From: Candidatus Hydrogenedentota bacterium | Lineage (GTDB): Bacteria > Hydrogenedentota > Hydrogenedentia > Hydrogenedentales > CAITNO01 | Assembly (NCBI GenBank): GCA_011046175.1 | Contig: DSBB01000480.1 | Coordinates: 1-8,720, forward strand | DNA: 8,720 bases | Direction of reading: 5' to 3' | In this document: piece after piece, positions 1 to 6,140 of the stretch | How positions within the stretch are numbered: the stretch's first letter is position 1 | How the letters are laid out: every line of letters starts with the position of its first letter | Notes under the pieces: model-generated | Database searches by the model: none | What the model was told of the DNA's origin: nothing | What the model saw: the letters and a program-made list of their open reading frames with translations, nothing else | Position numbers and translations under genes: made by a program

Positions 1-198
1 ATACCGCAGCATGGCGAGGTGGACCTGTTGATTCGCACCAGCGGCGAAATGAGAGTCAGTAATTTTATGCTTTGGCAAATTTCCTATGCCGAGATCGTGG
101 TTACCCCCACGCTGTGGCCGGATTTTAATGAGCGGTGTTTGTGCGACGCCGTTGTGGAGTATCAATCGCGGAACCGCCGCTTTGGAGGGCGTTCATGA
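1..198 (+). CDS. uppS: Isoprenyl transferase (undecaprenyl diphosphate synthase), C-terminal part
   Basis: This is the last 65 codons of a cis-prenyltransferase, which condenses isopentenyl diphosphate onto farnesyl diphosphate to make the C55 carrier lipid of peptidoglycan synthesis. The gene enters the window already open in frame 1 and ends at TGA 196-198. The visible part holds the family's C-terminal conserved block: DLLIRTSGE, then R-V-SNF-x-LWQ-x-SYAE, then LWPDF, ending in NRRFGG as in E. coli UppS. The Arg of RTSG and the Arg before the SNF segment are the residues that bind the isopentenyl diphosphate phosphates in this family. The N-terminal two thirds, with the catalytic Asp, lie outside the window. 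The stop overlaps the cdsA start (ATGA), the usual uppS-cdsA arrangement, so the two are translationally coupled. Identification is firm. Chain length of the product cannot be judged from this fragment. Confidence 0.95.
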   Translation: MPQHGEVDLLIRTSGEMRVSNFMLWQISYAEIVVTPTLWPDFNERCLCDAVVEYQSRNRRFGGRS

Positions 199-1049
199 AA
201 ATGCCGCGTGGCGATGGCATGCTTTTGCGTTTTGGCACAGCCCTGACGCTGATCCCTTTTCTGGTGGCTGTTGTATGGCTGCCAGCGTTGCGTTTGGGGT
301 TTGTGGCGCTGGTGGCCGCCCTTGTGCTGCTCGGCGCGCATGAATTTTTCAAAATGGCACGTCAGGCGGGTATAGAAGTCGCGCCGCGTTCCGGCACAAT
401 ATTGGCCGTCGCGCTCGCGCTCAGCGCCGGGTTCGCTCCGAATGACGGTTTTGCGCATCACGCAGCGCTTACGTTATCCGTGTTTTTGTTGATTTCGATT
501 CATCTGTTCTCCTTGCGCCATACCATAGCCGGATTATCAACGTCGGTATTCGGCCTTGTCTATGTGGGATACTGCGGTTCATTTTTTATTGCGCTGCATC
601 AAAAGGAGTTGGTCGGGCCGGCTTTGATTACCATATTGATTGTAACCATAGGCTGCTCCGACACAGGAGCGTATCTGATCGGCAAGGCGCTGGGACGCCA
701 CAAACTCGCGCCCAAAATCAGCCCGAACAAGACGATTGAGGGCAGTATCGCAGCAGTTGTTTGCGCCACGTCGGCCGGCGCCGTTTTGTTTGGACTGCAA
801 CGGTATTGCGGATGGAAGTCCTATCCACAATGGCCCGTCGGGCTGTATATGATGACCGGATTGTGCCTTTCAATCGTTGGCCAGATGGGAGATCTGGTGG
901 AGTCGTTGCTCAAACGCAACGCCGGCATTAAAGATTCAGGGTCGGTTTTTCCCGGGCATGGCGGCGCGCTGGACCGCTGTGATGCGTTTTTGTTTGGCGC
1001 CCCGGCCTTGTATTATCTGGCGCGCCTCGTGGAGAGATGGATTCATTGA
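195..1049 (+). CDS. cdsA: Phosphatidate cytidylyltransferase (CDP-diglyceride synthase)
   Basis: This 284-residue integral membrane protein makes CDP-diacylglycerol from CTP and phosphatidic acid, the branch point of bacterial phospholipid synthesis. I chose ATG 195 because it overlaps the uppS stop and has GGAGGG at 184-189 with a 5-nt spacer. An upstream in-frame start at 135 would run inside uppS. The sequence is mostly hydrophobic with several likely membrane helices. The middle has the family segment DTGAYLIGKALGRHKLAPKI followed by SPNKTIEG. The C-terminal CDS signature lies at residues 237-263 (SLLKR, KD, FPGHGG, LDRCD). It keeps the key Lys, Asp and HGG residues, but has Ala after HGG and Cys in DRCD, where the family usually has bulky hydrophobic residues. 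Length is typical. In many bacteria dxr and rseP follow cdsA, but here prfB does. Confidence 0.95.
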   Translation: MKMPRGDGMLLRFGTALTLIPFLVAVVWLPALRLGFVALVAALVLLGAHEFFKMARQAGIEVAPRSGTILAVALALSAGFAPNDGFAHHAALTLSVFLLISIHLFSLRHTIAGLSTSVFGLVYVGYCGSFFIALHQKELVGPALITILIVTIGCSDTGAYLIGKALGRHKLAPKISPNKTIEGSIAAVVCATSAGAVLFGLQRYCGWKSYPQWPVGLYMMTGLCLSIVGQMGDLVESLLKRNAGIKDSGSVFPGHGGALDRCDAFLFGAPALYYLARLVERWIH

Positions 1050-1148
1050 GAGAAGAAATAAGGGCAGAGATTTTCACCCGGATTCTTTGCGGGGTGTTCT
1101 ACTATGACGGAAGATTTTCGTTGCCCGTGACAAGGAATATAGTTGTTT

Positions 1149-2267
1149 ATGTATGAGATGGAAGCAGAAACCATAAAAAATTACGCCGAGCGTTTGAAAG
1201 AACTTCGTCAATGCCTGAATGTGGAACAGGTAAAAGCGGACATAAGTGCTTTGGAGCGGGTGATGTCAACGCCGGGGTTTTGGGATGCGCCGGAAGAGGC
1301 GCAAAAGACCGTTCAGCGCCTGAAATCTCTGAAAGCAATCGTAACAGCGCCCGACGATCTGCAGCGGGAAATAGATGATGCGGCGGTATTGGTGGAAATG
1401 GGGGTTGAAGAAGAAGACGCCTCCATCGCGCAGGAACTCGAGGACCAATTGCAATCCGTAGAAAAAAAACTGCATCAACTGGAACTGAACAGCCTTTTTA
1501 TGGACCCACGCGATACGCATCCCGCCATCGTGAGCATACACCCCGGCGCGGGCGGCACCGAATCCTGTGATTGGGCCGAGATGTTGTATCGGATGATTAC
1601 GCGGTTTTGCGAACAGCGCGGTTTCGAGGTGGAGGTGCTTGATTATCAGCCCGGCGATGAGGCGGGATTAAAAAGCGCCTCTTTGCGCGTTTCGGGGCCG
1701 TTTTGTTACGGAACGCTGAAGTCCGAGGAAGGTGTGCATCGGCTGGTGCGTATTTCTCCCTTTGACGCCAATGCCCGGCGTCACACCTCGTTTTCCGCCA
1801 TTGAAGTGCTGGCGGAGGTGGATGACAGTATTGACATAGAGATCAAGGAAGACGACATTAAATTGGATGTGTTCCGTTCTAGCGGCGCGGGCGGGCAGAA
1901 GGTAAACAAGACCAGCAGCGCCGTGCGCCTGACCCATTTGCCCACCGGGATCGTGGTCGCCTGTCAGATCGAACGTTCCCAGCACCGAAATCGCGAAACC
2001 GCCATGAATATGCTCAAGGCGAAGTTGTATGATATAGAAATCAAACGTCAGGAGGTGGAACTCAGCGCGCAGCGTGAAGGGCAACAGGATGTGGCTTGGG
2101 GAAGCCAGATACGCAGCTATGTGCTGCATCCCTACCAGATGATCAAAGACCATCGAACAGGCGCTGAGACGGGAAATGTGACCCGCGTGCTGGATGGCGA
2201 GCTGGACATGTTTATTGAAGCGTATCTGAAGTGGAATCTGGAGCGCAAGAGCCGCAACAATAATTAA
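1149..2267 (+). CDS. prfB: Peptide chain release factor 2
   Basis: RF2 recognises UGA and UAA stop codons in the ribosomal A site and triggers hydrolysis of peptidyl-tRNA. The SPF tripeptide that reads the stop codon is at 1755-1763, and the catalytic GGQ loop is at 1890-1898 in SSGAGGQKVNKT. SPF rather than the PxT motif of RF1 fixes the type. The start is uncertain. ATG 1149 gives 372 residues, but AAGGA at 1132-1136 lies 12 nt away. TTG 1143 has a better 6-nt spacer and adds two residues. The TAG at 1140-1142 rules out anything earlier in frame. The N-terminal helical domain reads straight through from either start. At the point where most bacteria have an in-frame TGA and a +1 frameshift, this gene has RQCLN with sense codons (CTG AAT at 1215-1220). 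Autoregulation by frameshifting is therefore absent. lysS follows, a common pairing. Confidence 0.96.
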   Translation: MYEMEAETIKNYAERLKELRQCLNVEQVKADISALERVMSTPGFWDAPEEAQKTVQRLKSLKAIVTAPDDLQREIDDAAVLVEMGVEEEDASIAQELEDQLQSVEKKLHQLELNSLFMDPRDTHPAIVSIHPGAGGTESCDWAEMLYRMITRFCEQRGFEVEVLDYQPGDEAGLKSASLRVSGPFCYGTLKSEEGVHRLVRISPFDANARRHTSFSAIEVLAEVDDSIDIEIKEDDIKLDVFRSSGAGGQKVNKTSSAVRLTHLPTGIVVACQIERSQHRNRETAMNMLKAKLYDIEIKRQEVELSAQREGQQDVAWGSQIRSYVLHPYQMIKDHRTGAETGNVTRVLDGELDMFIEAYLKWNLERKSRNNN

Positions 2268-2302
2268 CGAAATATACGACGGAAAAGATGGAGCGTGATT
2301 AC

Positions 2303-3835
2303 ATGAAATCAGACAACGCCAACGGACATGAACCCGCTGAAGAGGAAATGCGCGGCGGCGAAGCGGAGTTGCGGCGGCATCGCCTGGCGAAACTTGAGCG
2401 AATCAGGGAACGCCTGGATGAACCGTACAAATACGCGTTTCACCGGAGCCACGTTATTGCCGAGGCCAGGCGCATTTTTGAAGGGCAAGAGCCTCAGGCA
2501 ACAGACGAGTCTCCCGCGGCCTTGCCCGCGCAATTGGCGGGGCGCATTGTGGCCAGGCGTATCCAGGGGAAAAGCACGTTTATGGACATCCGCGACGAGC
2601 AGGCGCGGATTCAGGTATTTCTCGGCTGGAAGCAAATCGGCGATGACGCCTATGAAGCGGCGAAAGATTTGGATATTGGCGATTTCATCGGCGTCTCAGG
2701 AATGGTGAAAAGAACACGGCGCGGCGAAATAACCCTGTTCGCCGAACGTTATGAGTTGCTTGCAAAATCATTGCGGCCTGCCGCCGAGAAATACCACGGC
2801 CTGTCCAATGTGGAGACGCGCTACCGCCATCGCTATCTGGACATGGTGGCGAATCCGGAGGTGCTGGATGTGTTTCGCAAGCGCGTTCTTATGATCCAAG
2901 TCATGCGCGAGTGGCTTATAGCCCAAAACTATCTCGAGGTGGAAACGCCCATGCTCCATCCCATCCCGGGAGGCGCAACGGCGCGTCCCTTTATTACGCA
3001 TCACAACACCTTCGACCACGACTTTTATTTGCGGGTCGCCCCGGAACTCTATCTGAAAAAACTTCTGGTGGGAGGGTTTGAAAGGGTTTTCGAGATTAAC
3101 CGTTGTTTTCGCAATGAAGGCGTGGACACGAAACACAACCCTGAGTTCACCACCATGGAACTCTACGAGGCGTATCAGGACTACATGGGGCTGATGGAAG
3201 AGACCGAGGAAATGTTGCATCATGTCATCAAAAGCGTGGTGGGCGGCGAAACGTTTGTCTATCAGGAGCGGGTCGTCAGCATCGCGCGTCCATGGAAGCG
3301 CATTGCCCTCTTTGACGCCATACGCCAATATGCGGGAATAGATTTGGAATCCACCCGCAACCGCGAGGAGGCGGCAAAACGCGCTGAAAGCATCGGCATG
3401 GAAGTCACTCCGGAGATGGGATACGGCAAGATCGTGGATGAAGTGATGTCGGCGTGTGTGCAGCCGCATCTTGTCCAGCCCACGTTTTTATACGACTATC
3501 CCATTGAGTTGTCGCCGCTCGCCAAGAAAAAACGCGGCAATGACGCGCTTACGGAACGCTTCCAACCTTTTATCGCCTGTCTCGAAGTCGGCAATGCCTT
3601 CTCTGAATTGAACGACCCCATAGACCAGCGAGAACGGTTCGAGGCGCAGGCGGCGCTGCGCGACGCGGGCGATGAGGAGGCGCAGTTTCTCGACGAAGAC
3701 TTCGTTATGGCGTTGGAAGTCGGCATGCCGCCTGCCGCCGGACTGGGCATAGGCCTTGACAGACTGGCCATGATCGTGACGGATTCGCCTTCCATTCGCG
3801 ATGTGATATTGTTCCCACAGTTGCGTCCGGAATAA
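2303..3835 (+). CDS. lysS: Lysyl-tRNA synthetase, class II
   Basis: This enzyme charges tRNA-Lys with lysine using ATP. It has the two-part layout of class IIb synthetases: an N-terminal OB-fold anticodon-binding domain (roughly residues 70-165, with GKSTFMDIRD) and a C-terminal catalytic domain. Motif 2 is FRNEG with its ATP-binding Arg at about residue 270, followed by KHNPEFTTMELYEAY. Motif 3 is GLGIGLDR at 480-487, ending in the second conserved Arg. Length (510 residues) matches E. coli LysS (505). I prefer ATG 2303, which has GGAG at 2290-2293 and a 9-nt spacer. ATG 2288 is in frame and would add five residues, but its only upstream purine run (GGAAAAG) touches the start codon. The gene lies about 35 nt after prfB and 19 nt before the isomerase gene, so all three are probably cotranscribed. 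Nothing suggests a truncated paralog such as the EF-P lysyltransferase. Confidence 0.97.
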   Translation: MKSDNANGHEPAEEEMRGGEAELRRHRLAKLERIRERLDEPYKYAFHRSHVIAEARRIFEGQEPQATDESPAALPAQLAGRIVARRIQGKSTFMDIRDEQARIQVFLGWKQIGDDAYEAAKDLDIGDFIGVSGMVKRTRRGEITLFAERYELLAKSLRPAAEKYHGLSNVETRYRHRYLDMVANPEVLDVFRKRVLMIQVMREWLIAQNYLEVETPMLHPIPGGATARPFITHHNTFDHDFYLRVAPELYLKKLLVGGFERVFEINRCFRNEGVDTKHNPEFTTMELYEAYQDYMGLMEETEEMLHHVIKSVVGGETFVYQERVVSIARPWKRIALFDAIRQYAGIDLESTRNREEAAKRAESIGMEVTPEMGYGKIVDEVMSACVQPHLVQPTFLYDYPIELSPLAKKKRGNDALTERFQPFIACLEVGNAFSELNDPIDQRERFEAQAALRDAGDEEAQFLDEDFVMALEVGMPPAAGLGIGLDRLAMIVTDSPSIRDVILFPQLRPE

Positions 3836-3854
3836 AGACAGGAGAATACAAACT

Positions 3855-4793
3855 ATGAACACAAGGCTCGACAGACGCGATTTCATCAAAACCGCGGGAG
3901 TGGGCGTGGTCTTGGGAACCGTGGGCGGCGGTTTAACCTTGGCGCAAACAACCGAAGCGGCGGATACAAACAGAAAGGAGAACACGGAAATGAAACTCGG
4001 CATGGTTACATACAACATGGGCAAGGACATGACATGCGATGAACTCATCGCCTTTTGCCGCAAGACCGGTCTGGCCGGCGTGGAACTGCGCACCACCCAC
4101 GCACACGGGGTCGAAGTGACGCTGTCCTCGAGGGAACGCGCCGATGTGCGCAAAAAATTCGAAGATTCAGGTATTGAAATTGCCGGGTTGGGTTCCGCCT
4201 TCGAATATCACTCGAATGATCCGGATGAAGTGGAGAAAAATGTCGCCGGTTCCATCGAATACGCGCGCCTCGCGGCGGATGTGGGCGCGCCCGGCATCAA
4301 AGTGCGCCCCAACAGCGTGCCCCGCGGAGAAGACCCGGAGACAACGTATGAGCGCATCGGCAAGGCATGGGGAAGTGTCGCCGCTGCCGCCGCGGACATG
4401 GGCGTGGAAGTGCGCATGGAGGTGCATGGCCACGAGGCCACGCGCAGTTTGACGGGGATTCGGAAAATGCTCGACCATGCCAACCACCCCAACGCTTTGG
4501 TGTGTTGGAATTCAAATCGCGGTGAAGAGGATGAAAATGGCAGCATCAGCTGCAGCTTCGATTTGGTGAAACATGCCATCGGTCTTGTGCATATCACCGA
4601 TATTGGAGTGTATCAATACCCTTGGCGGGAATTGTTTGTGTTGCTGCGGGAGAATGATTACAAGGGGTATTGCCTTGCGGAGATTCAATATAATCCTGAA
4701 CCGGAAAGATTTATGCGCTACTATCGAACGCTTTTCGATTTATATACCGGGAAATATCAATACCCGAATCCGGACGTTTATTCTGAACTGTGA
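3855..4793 (+). CDS. Tat-signal sugar phosphate isomerase/epimerase-like TIM-barrel protein
   Basis: This 312-residue protein resembles the xylose-isomerase-like TIM-barrel family (AP_endonuc_2 type), whose members are metal-dependent sugar isomerases or epimerases. I cannot name a substrate. The N-terminus has a twin-arginine pattern, DRRDFIKTAG at residues 6-15, then a hydrophobic stretch to about residue 30, so export by Tat is likely. The barrel starts at about residue 47 (KLGMVTYNMG). Candidate metal ligands are Glu189 (RMEVHGH), Asn219 (CWNSN), His246 (HITD) and Glu276 (LAEIQ). Asn219 sits where many relatives have Asp. The C-terminal RYYRTLFDLY is typical of planctomycete-like relatives. 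The start has GGAG at 3841-3844 with a 10-nt spacer. A second in-frame ATG at 3990, residue 46, also has a strong ribosome binding site and would make a signal-less 267-residue form. The gene follows lysS by 19 nt and is probably cotranscribed with it, but no functional link is evident. Confidence 0.85.
   Translation: MNTRLDRRDFIKTAGVGVVLGTVGGGLTLAQTTEAADTNRKENTEMKLGMVTYNMGKDMTCDELIAFCRKTGLAGVELRTTHAHGVEVTLSSRERADVRKKFEDSGIEIAGLGSAFEYHSNDPDEVEKNVAGSIEYARLAADVGAPGIKVRPNSVPRGEDPETTYERIGKAWGSVAAAAADMGVEVRMEVHGHEATRSLTGIRKMLDHANHPNALVCWNSNRGEEDENGSISCSFDLVKHAIGLVHITDIGVYQYPWRELFVLLRENDYKGYCLAEIQYNPEPERFMRYYRTLFDLYTGKYQYPNPDVYSEL
3974..3992 (+). promoter_or_regulatory. Internal ribosome binding site and in-frame ATG
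   Basis: AAAGGAG at 3974-3980 stands 9 nt before ATG 3990-3992, in frame with the surrounding gene (codon 46). The ATG falls exactly at the boundary between the Tat signal and linker region and the start of the TIM barrel. It could drive a cytoplasmic form of the protein. The sequence of the site is direct observation. Its use in the cell is inference. Confidence 0.5.
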
Positions 4794-4803
4794 GGCCGGT
4801 GAT

Positions 4804-4843
4804 GGGCGCGTGTGGTTGCGCGTCCTTATCATGACGCGCGTCA
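4804..4843 (+). terminator. Weak terminator-like hairpin and 12-bp palindrome after the isomerase gene
   Basis: Ten bases after the TGA of the isomerase gene, GGGCGCG at 4804-4810 can pair with CGCGTCC at 4819-4825 (seven pairs, one G-U) around an 8-nt loop. Only TTATC follows, so the U-tract of a classical intrinsic terminator is missing. A perfect palindrome, TGACGCGCGTCA, lies at 4832-4843. The position suggests the end of the upstream transcription unit, but the hairpin may need Rho or may only stabilise the 3' end. The palindrome could instead be a protein-binding site. Confidence 0.3.
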
Positions 4844-4886
4844 GGGAATTCAAAGACGCATGCATCCGTGTTCAATGTAATAAAAA

Positions 4887-4983
4887 AACACGGCGTATTC
4901 CCCAAATGAGGACATGAATGATCCGTCCGAAAAAAGACCAACAAGGCGCCCCGTTCATGTCGCATAAATGATTTTGCCGTGTT
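4887..4983. repeat. Nested inverted repeat between the two transcription units
   Basis: The outer arms AACACGGC (4887-4894) and GCCGTGTT (4976-4983) are perfect 8-bp complements. Inside them GACATGAATG (4911-4920) pairs with CGTTCATGTC (4952-4961) over 10 bp with one G-U pair. The central loop is 31 nt and contains GGCGCC. Seven A's (4882-4888) precede and overlap the left arm, so read on the minus strand the outer stem runs into a run of T's, as in an intrinsic terminator. No minus-strand gene that would need it is visible. It may be a structured non-coding RNA, an operator region or chance. Confidence 0.4.
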
Positions 4984-4997
4984 GTTATCGGGGGCGT

Positions 4998-5049
4998 GAA
5001 AAATAATTGCGGTAAATGCTTGACTTGCTCTTTTTTTATTTGTTATACT
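4998..5049 (+). promoter_or_regulatory. Sigma-70-type promoter of the str operon
   Basis: The -35 box is TTGACT (5020-5025) and the -10 box is TATACT (5044-5049), with an 18-nt T-rich spacer. TG at 5041-5042, one base before the -10, makes it an extended -10 promoter. GAAAAATAATT at 4998-5008 lies at about -59 to -49 and resembles a distal UP element, as expected for a growth-rate-controlled ribosomal promoter. Transcription should begin at about 5056-5058, giving a leader of about 105 nt before rpsL. Confidence 0.75.
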
Positions 5050-5056
5050 TTGCCCC

Positions 5057-5161
5057 TGTTGTTCGCAATCCTTGTACCCGCGTGATGCGAGAAGTGCGCG
5101 TTACCAGGCGGGCTTACCCAGAAATTAACCCTTGTTTCCTGTGTCTTTGGGAGATTATGTT
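5057..5161 (+). promoter_or_regulatory. 5' leader of rpsL with alternative pairings
   Basis: The expected leader between the promoter and rpsL contains two pairings that exclude each other. CGCG at 5079-5082 can pair with 5097-5100, with an outer GTA/TAC at 5074-5076 and 5102-5104. Alternatively CCCGC at 5077-5081 can pair with GCGGG at 5108-5112. The stems are short, so a regulatory role is only a possibility. I see no convincing leader peptide. Confidence 0.3.
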
Positions 5162-5164
5162 TTG
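5149..5164 (+). promoter_or_regulatory. Ribosome binding site fixing the TTG start of rpsL
   Basis: GGGAG at 5149-5153 stands 8 nt before TTG 5162-5164. The next codons give PTINQLVR, the conserved S12 N-terminus, so TTG is the start. A longer in-frame reading from 5132 would add ten unrelated residues, and the ATG at 5157 is in another frame. Confidence 0.85.
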
Positions 5165-5584
5165 CCGACGATTAATCAACTTGTGCGAAATTGCCGCAAG
5201 AAAGTGGTAAAGAAAACAAAGTCGCCTGCGTTAAAGGCGTGTCCGCAAGCGTCGGGCACGTGTACGCGTGTTTCGACAATGACGCCGAAGAAACCAAATT
5301 CGGCGTTGCGCAAGGTCGCCCGTGTCCGCCTGAAGAACGGCATGGAAGTTTCCGTGTATATTCCTGGCGTGGGACACAACCTTCAGGAGCACAGCCAGGT
5401 GATGATTCGCGGCGGCCGCGTAAAGGACCTCCCGGGGGTGCGCTATCATCTTATCCGGGGTGTGCTTGACGCCACGGGCGATATGGGTGGTCAGGCGTCC
5501 GTAAAGGATGACGGCGGCAAGAAAGTGCATGTCGGACGCTGGGTAAGCAGATCGAAGTACGGCGTAAAGAGGCCAAAGAAGTAA
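5162..5584 (+). CDS. rpsL: 30S ribosomal protein S12
   Basis: S12 lies at the decoding centre of the 30S subunit and takes part in tRNA selection. The protein starts at TTG 5162 (PTINQLVR) and has 140 residues, against 124 in E. coli. The conserved loops are intact: TPKKPNSALRK, with the streptomycin-related Lys at residue 43, and GGRVKDLPGVRYH, with Lys88 and Asp89, the site of methylthiolation by RimO in other bacteria. By these positions it is a streptomycin-sensitive type. The odd part is residues 107-129 (5480-5548). Between LDATG and RSKYGVKRPKK there are about 23 residues, rich in Gly and Lys, where E. coli has about 7, so about 16 are inserted. The reading frame stays open and the conserved C-terminus returns, so this is not a sequencing frameshift. 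It is the first gene of the str operon, directly behind its own promoter. Confidence 0.97.
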   Translation: MPTINQLVRNCRKKVVKKTKSPALKACPQASGTCTRVSTMTPKKPNSALRKVARVRLKNGMEVSVYIPGVGHNLQEHSQVMIRGGRVKDLPGVRYHLIRGVLDATGDMGGQASVKDDGGKKVHVGRWVSRSKYGVKRPKK

Positions 5585-5594
5585 TTGCGGAAAA

Positions 5595-5616
5595 TTGCGC
5601 GTTGTGCAAATGCGCA
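5595..5616 (+). promoter_or_regulatory. Small hairpins in the rpsL-rpsG spacer
   Basis: The 58-nt spacer can fold as TTGCGC (5595-5600) with GTGCAA (5604-5609), or alternatively as TGCGC (5596-5600) with GCGCA (5612-5616). In E. coli the spacer at this place binds S7 for translational feedback on the str operon. A similar role here is inference from position, since the stems are short. Confidence 0.25.
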
Positions 5617-5642
5617 TGTAATAATAAGGTCGTGAGAAGAAT

Positions 5643-6116
5643 ATGGTAAGACGGCGAGAGATTGTCAAGCGCGTGCCACTGGCTGACCCGAAGTACGGAA
5701 GCACTACTGTGGCAAAATTCATCAATACCGTCATGAAGAACGGCAAGAAAAGCATTGCGGAAAGCATTGTGTACGGCGCGTTCGAAATTTTGAAAAAGAA
5801 AGTGCCGGATCAGGAACCGCTTGTTGTGTTTGAAACGGCCCTTGAAAATGCCAAGCCGCTGTTGCACGTAAAATCGCGGCGCGTAGGCGGCGCCACCTAT
5901 CAGGTGCCCGTTGAAATCGCGCCTGCAACGCGCTCCGCCATTGCTTTCCGCTGGATTATCGAGTTCTCCCGCAAACGCGGTGAAAAGACCATGAAAGAGC
6001 GCTTGGCAGGCGAACTGCTGGATTGTTTTAACAAACAGGGCGCGACAATGAAACGTAAAGACGATACGCACCGTATGGCGGAGGCCAACAAAGCCTTTGC
6101 CCATTTCCGGTTTTAG
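5643..6116 (+). CDS. rpsG: 30S ribosomal protein S7
   Basis: S7 is the primary binding protein of the 3' major domain of 16S rRNA and nucleates assembly of the 30S head. It also contacts tRNA and mRNA at the exit site. The 157-residue sequence runs from MVRRREIVKR to AEANKAFAHFRF. It includes the family's KFINTVMKNGKKSIAESIVY, VKSRRVGGATYQVPVE and RKRGEKTMKERLAGEL segments, and EDxHRMAEANKAFAH appears as DDTHRMAEANKAFAH. Length equals the usual 156-157. The start ATG 5643 is fixed by homology to the family's M-x-RRR N-terminus. Its ribosome binding site is poor: GAGAAG is only 3 nt away, and AAGG at 5626-5629 is 13 nt away. This fits translation coupled to rpsL or controlled by structure in the 58-nt spacer. 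In E. coli S7 is the autogenous repressor of this operon. Confidence 0.97.
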   Translation: MVRRREIVKRVPLADPKYGSTTVAKFINTVMKNGKKSIAESIVYGAFEILKKKVPDQEPLVVFETALENAKPLLHVKSRRVGGATYQVPVEIAPATRSAIAFRWIIEFSRKRGEKTMKERLAGELLDCFNKQGATMKRKDDTHRMAEANKAFAHFRF

Positions 6117-6140
6117 AACGGGCGCCGTCGGTTTTTAGAG

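Noticed and set aside
1075..1096. CACCC/GGGTG inverted repeat in the cdsA-prfB gap
   Set aside because: It has only five pairs around a 12-nt loop with no T-run, which is expected by chance.
1081..1108. A stretch reading LRGVLL then TGA C, like the RF2 frameshift site, upstream of prfB
   Set aside because: A +1 shift there leads to frame 2, which ends at TGA 1154, and not to the prfB frame. The upstream reading does not resemble RF2. The prfB frame is complete without it.
2768..3469. Long open frame on the minus strand inside lysS, 233 codons
   Set aside because: It lies wholly opposite lysS, whose motifs are all intact. The minus-strand protein has no recognisable family features and is a shadow of codon bias.
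5061..5071. GTTCGCAATCC resembling a tRNA T-arm
   Set aside because: The invariant A of the T-loop is missing, and no matching acceptor, D-arm or anticodon arm is found around it.
6118..6136. Hairpin ACGG/CCGT followed by five T's just after rpsG, as a terminator
   Set aside because: The stem is only four pairs and is separated from the T's by CGG. Termination here would cut off fusA and tuf, for which I see no clear promoter.
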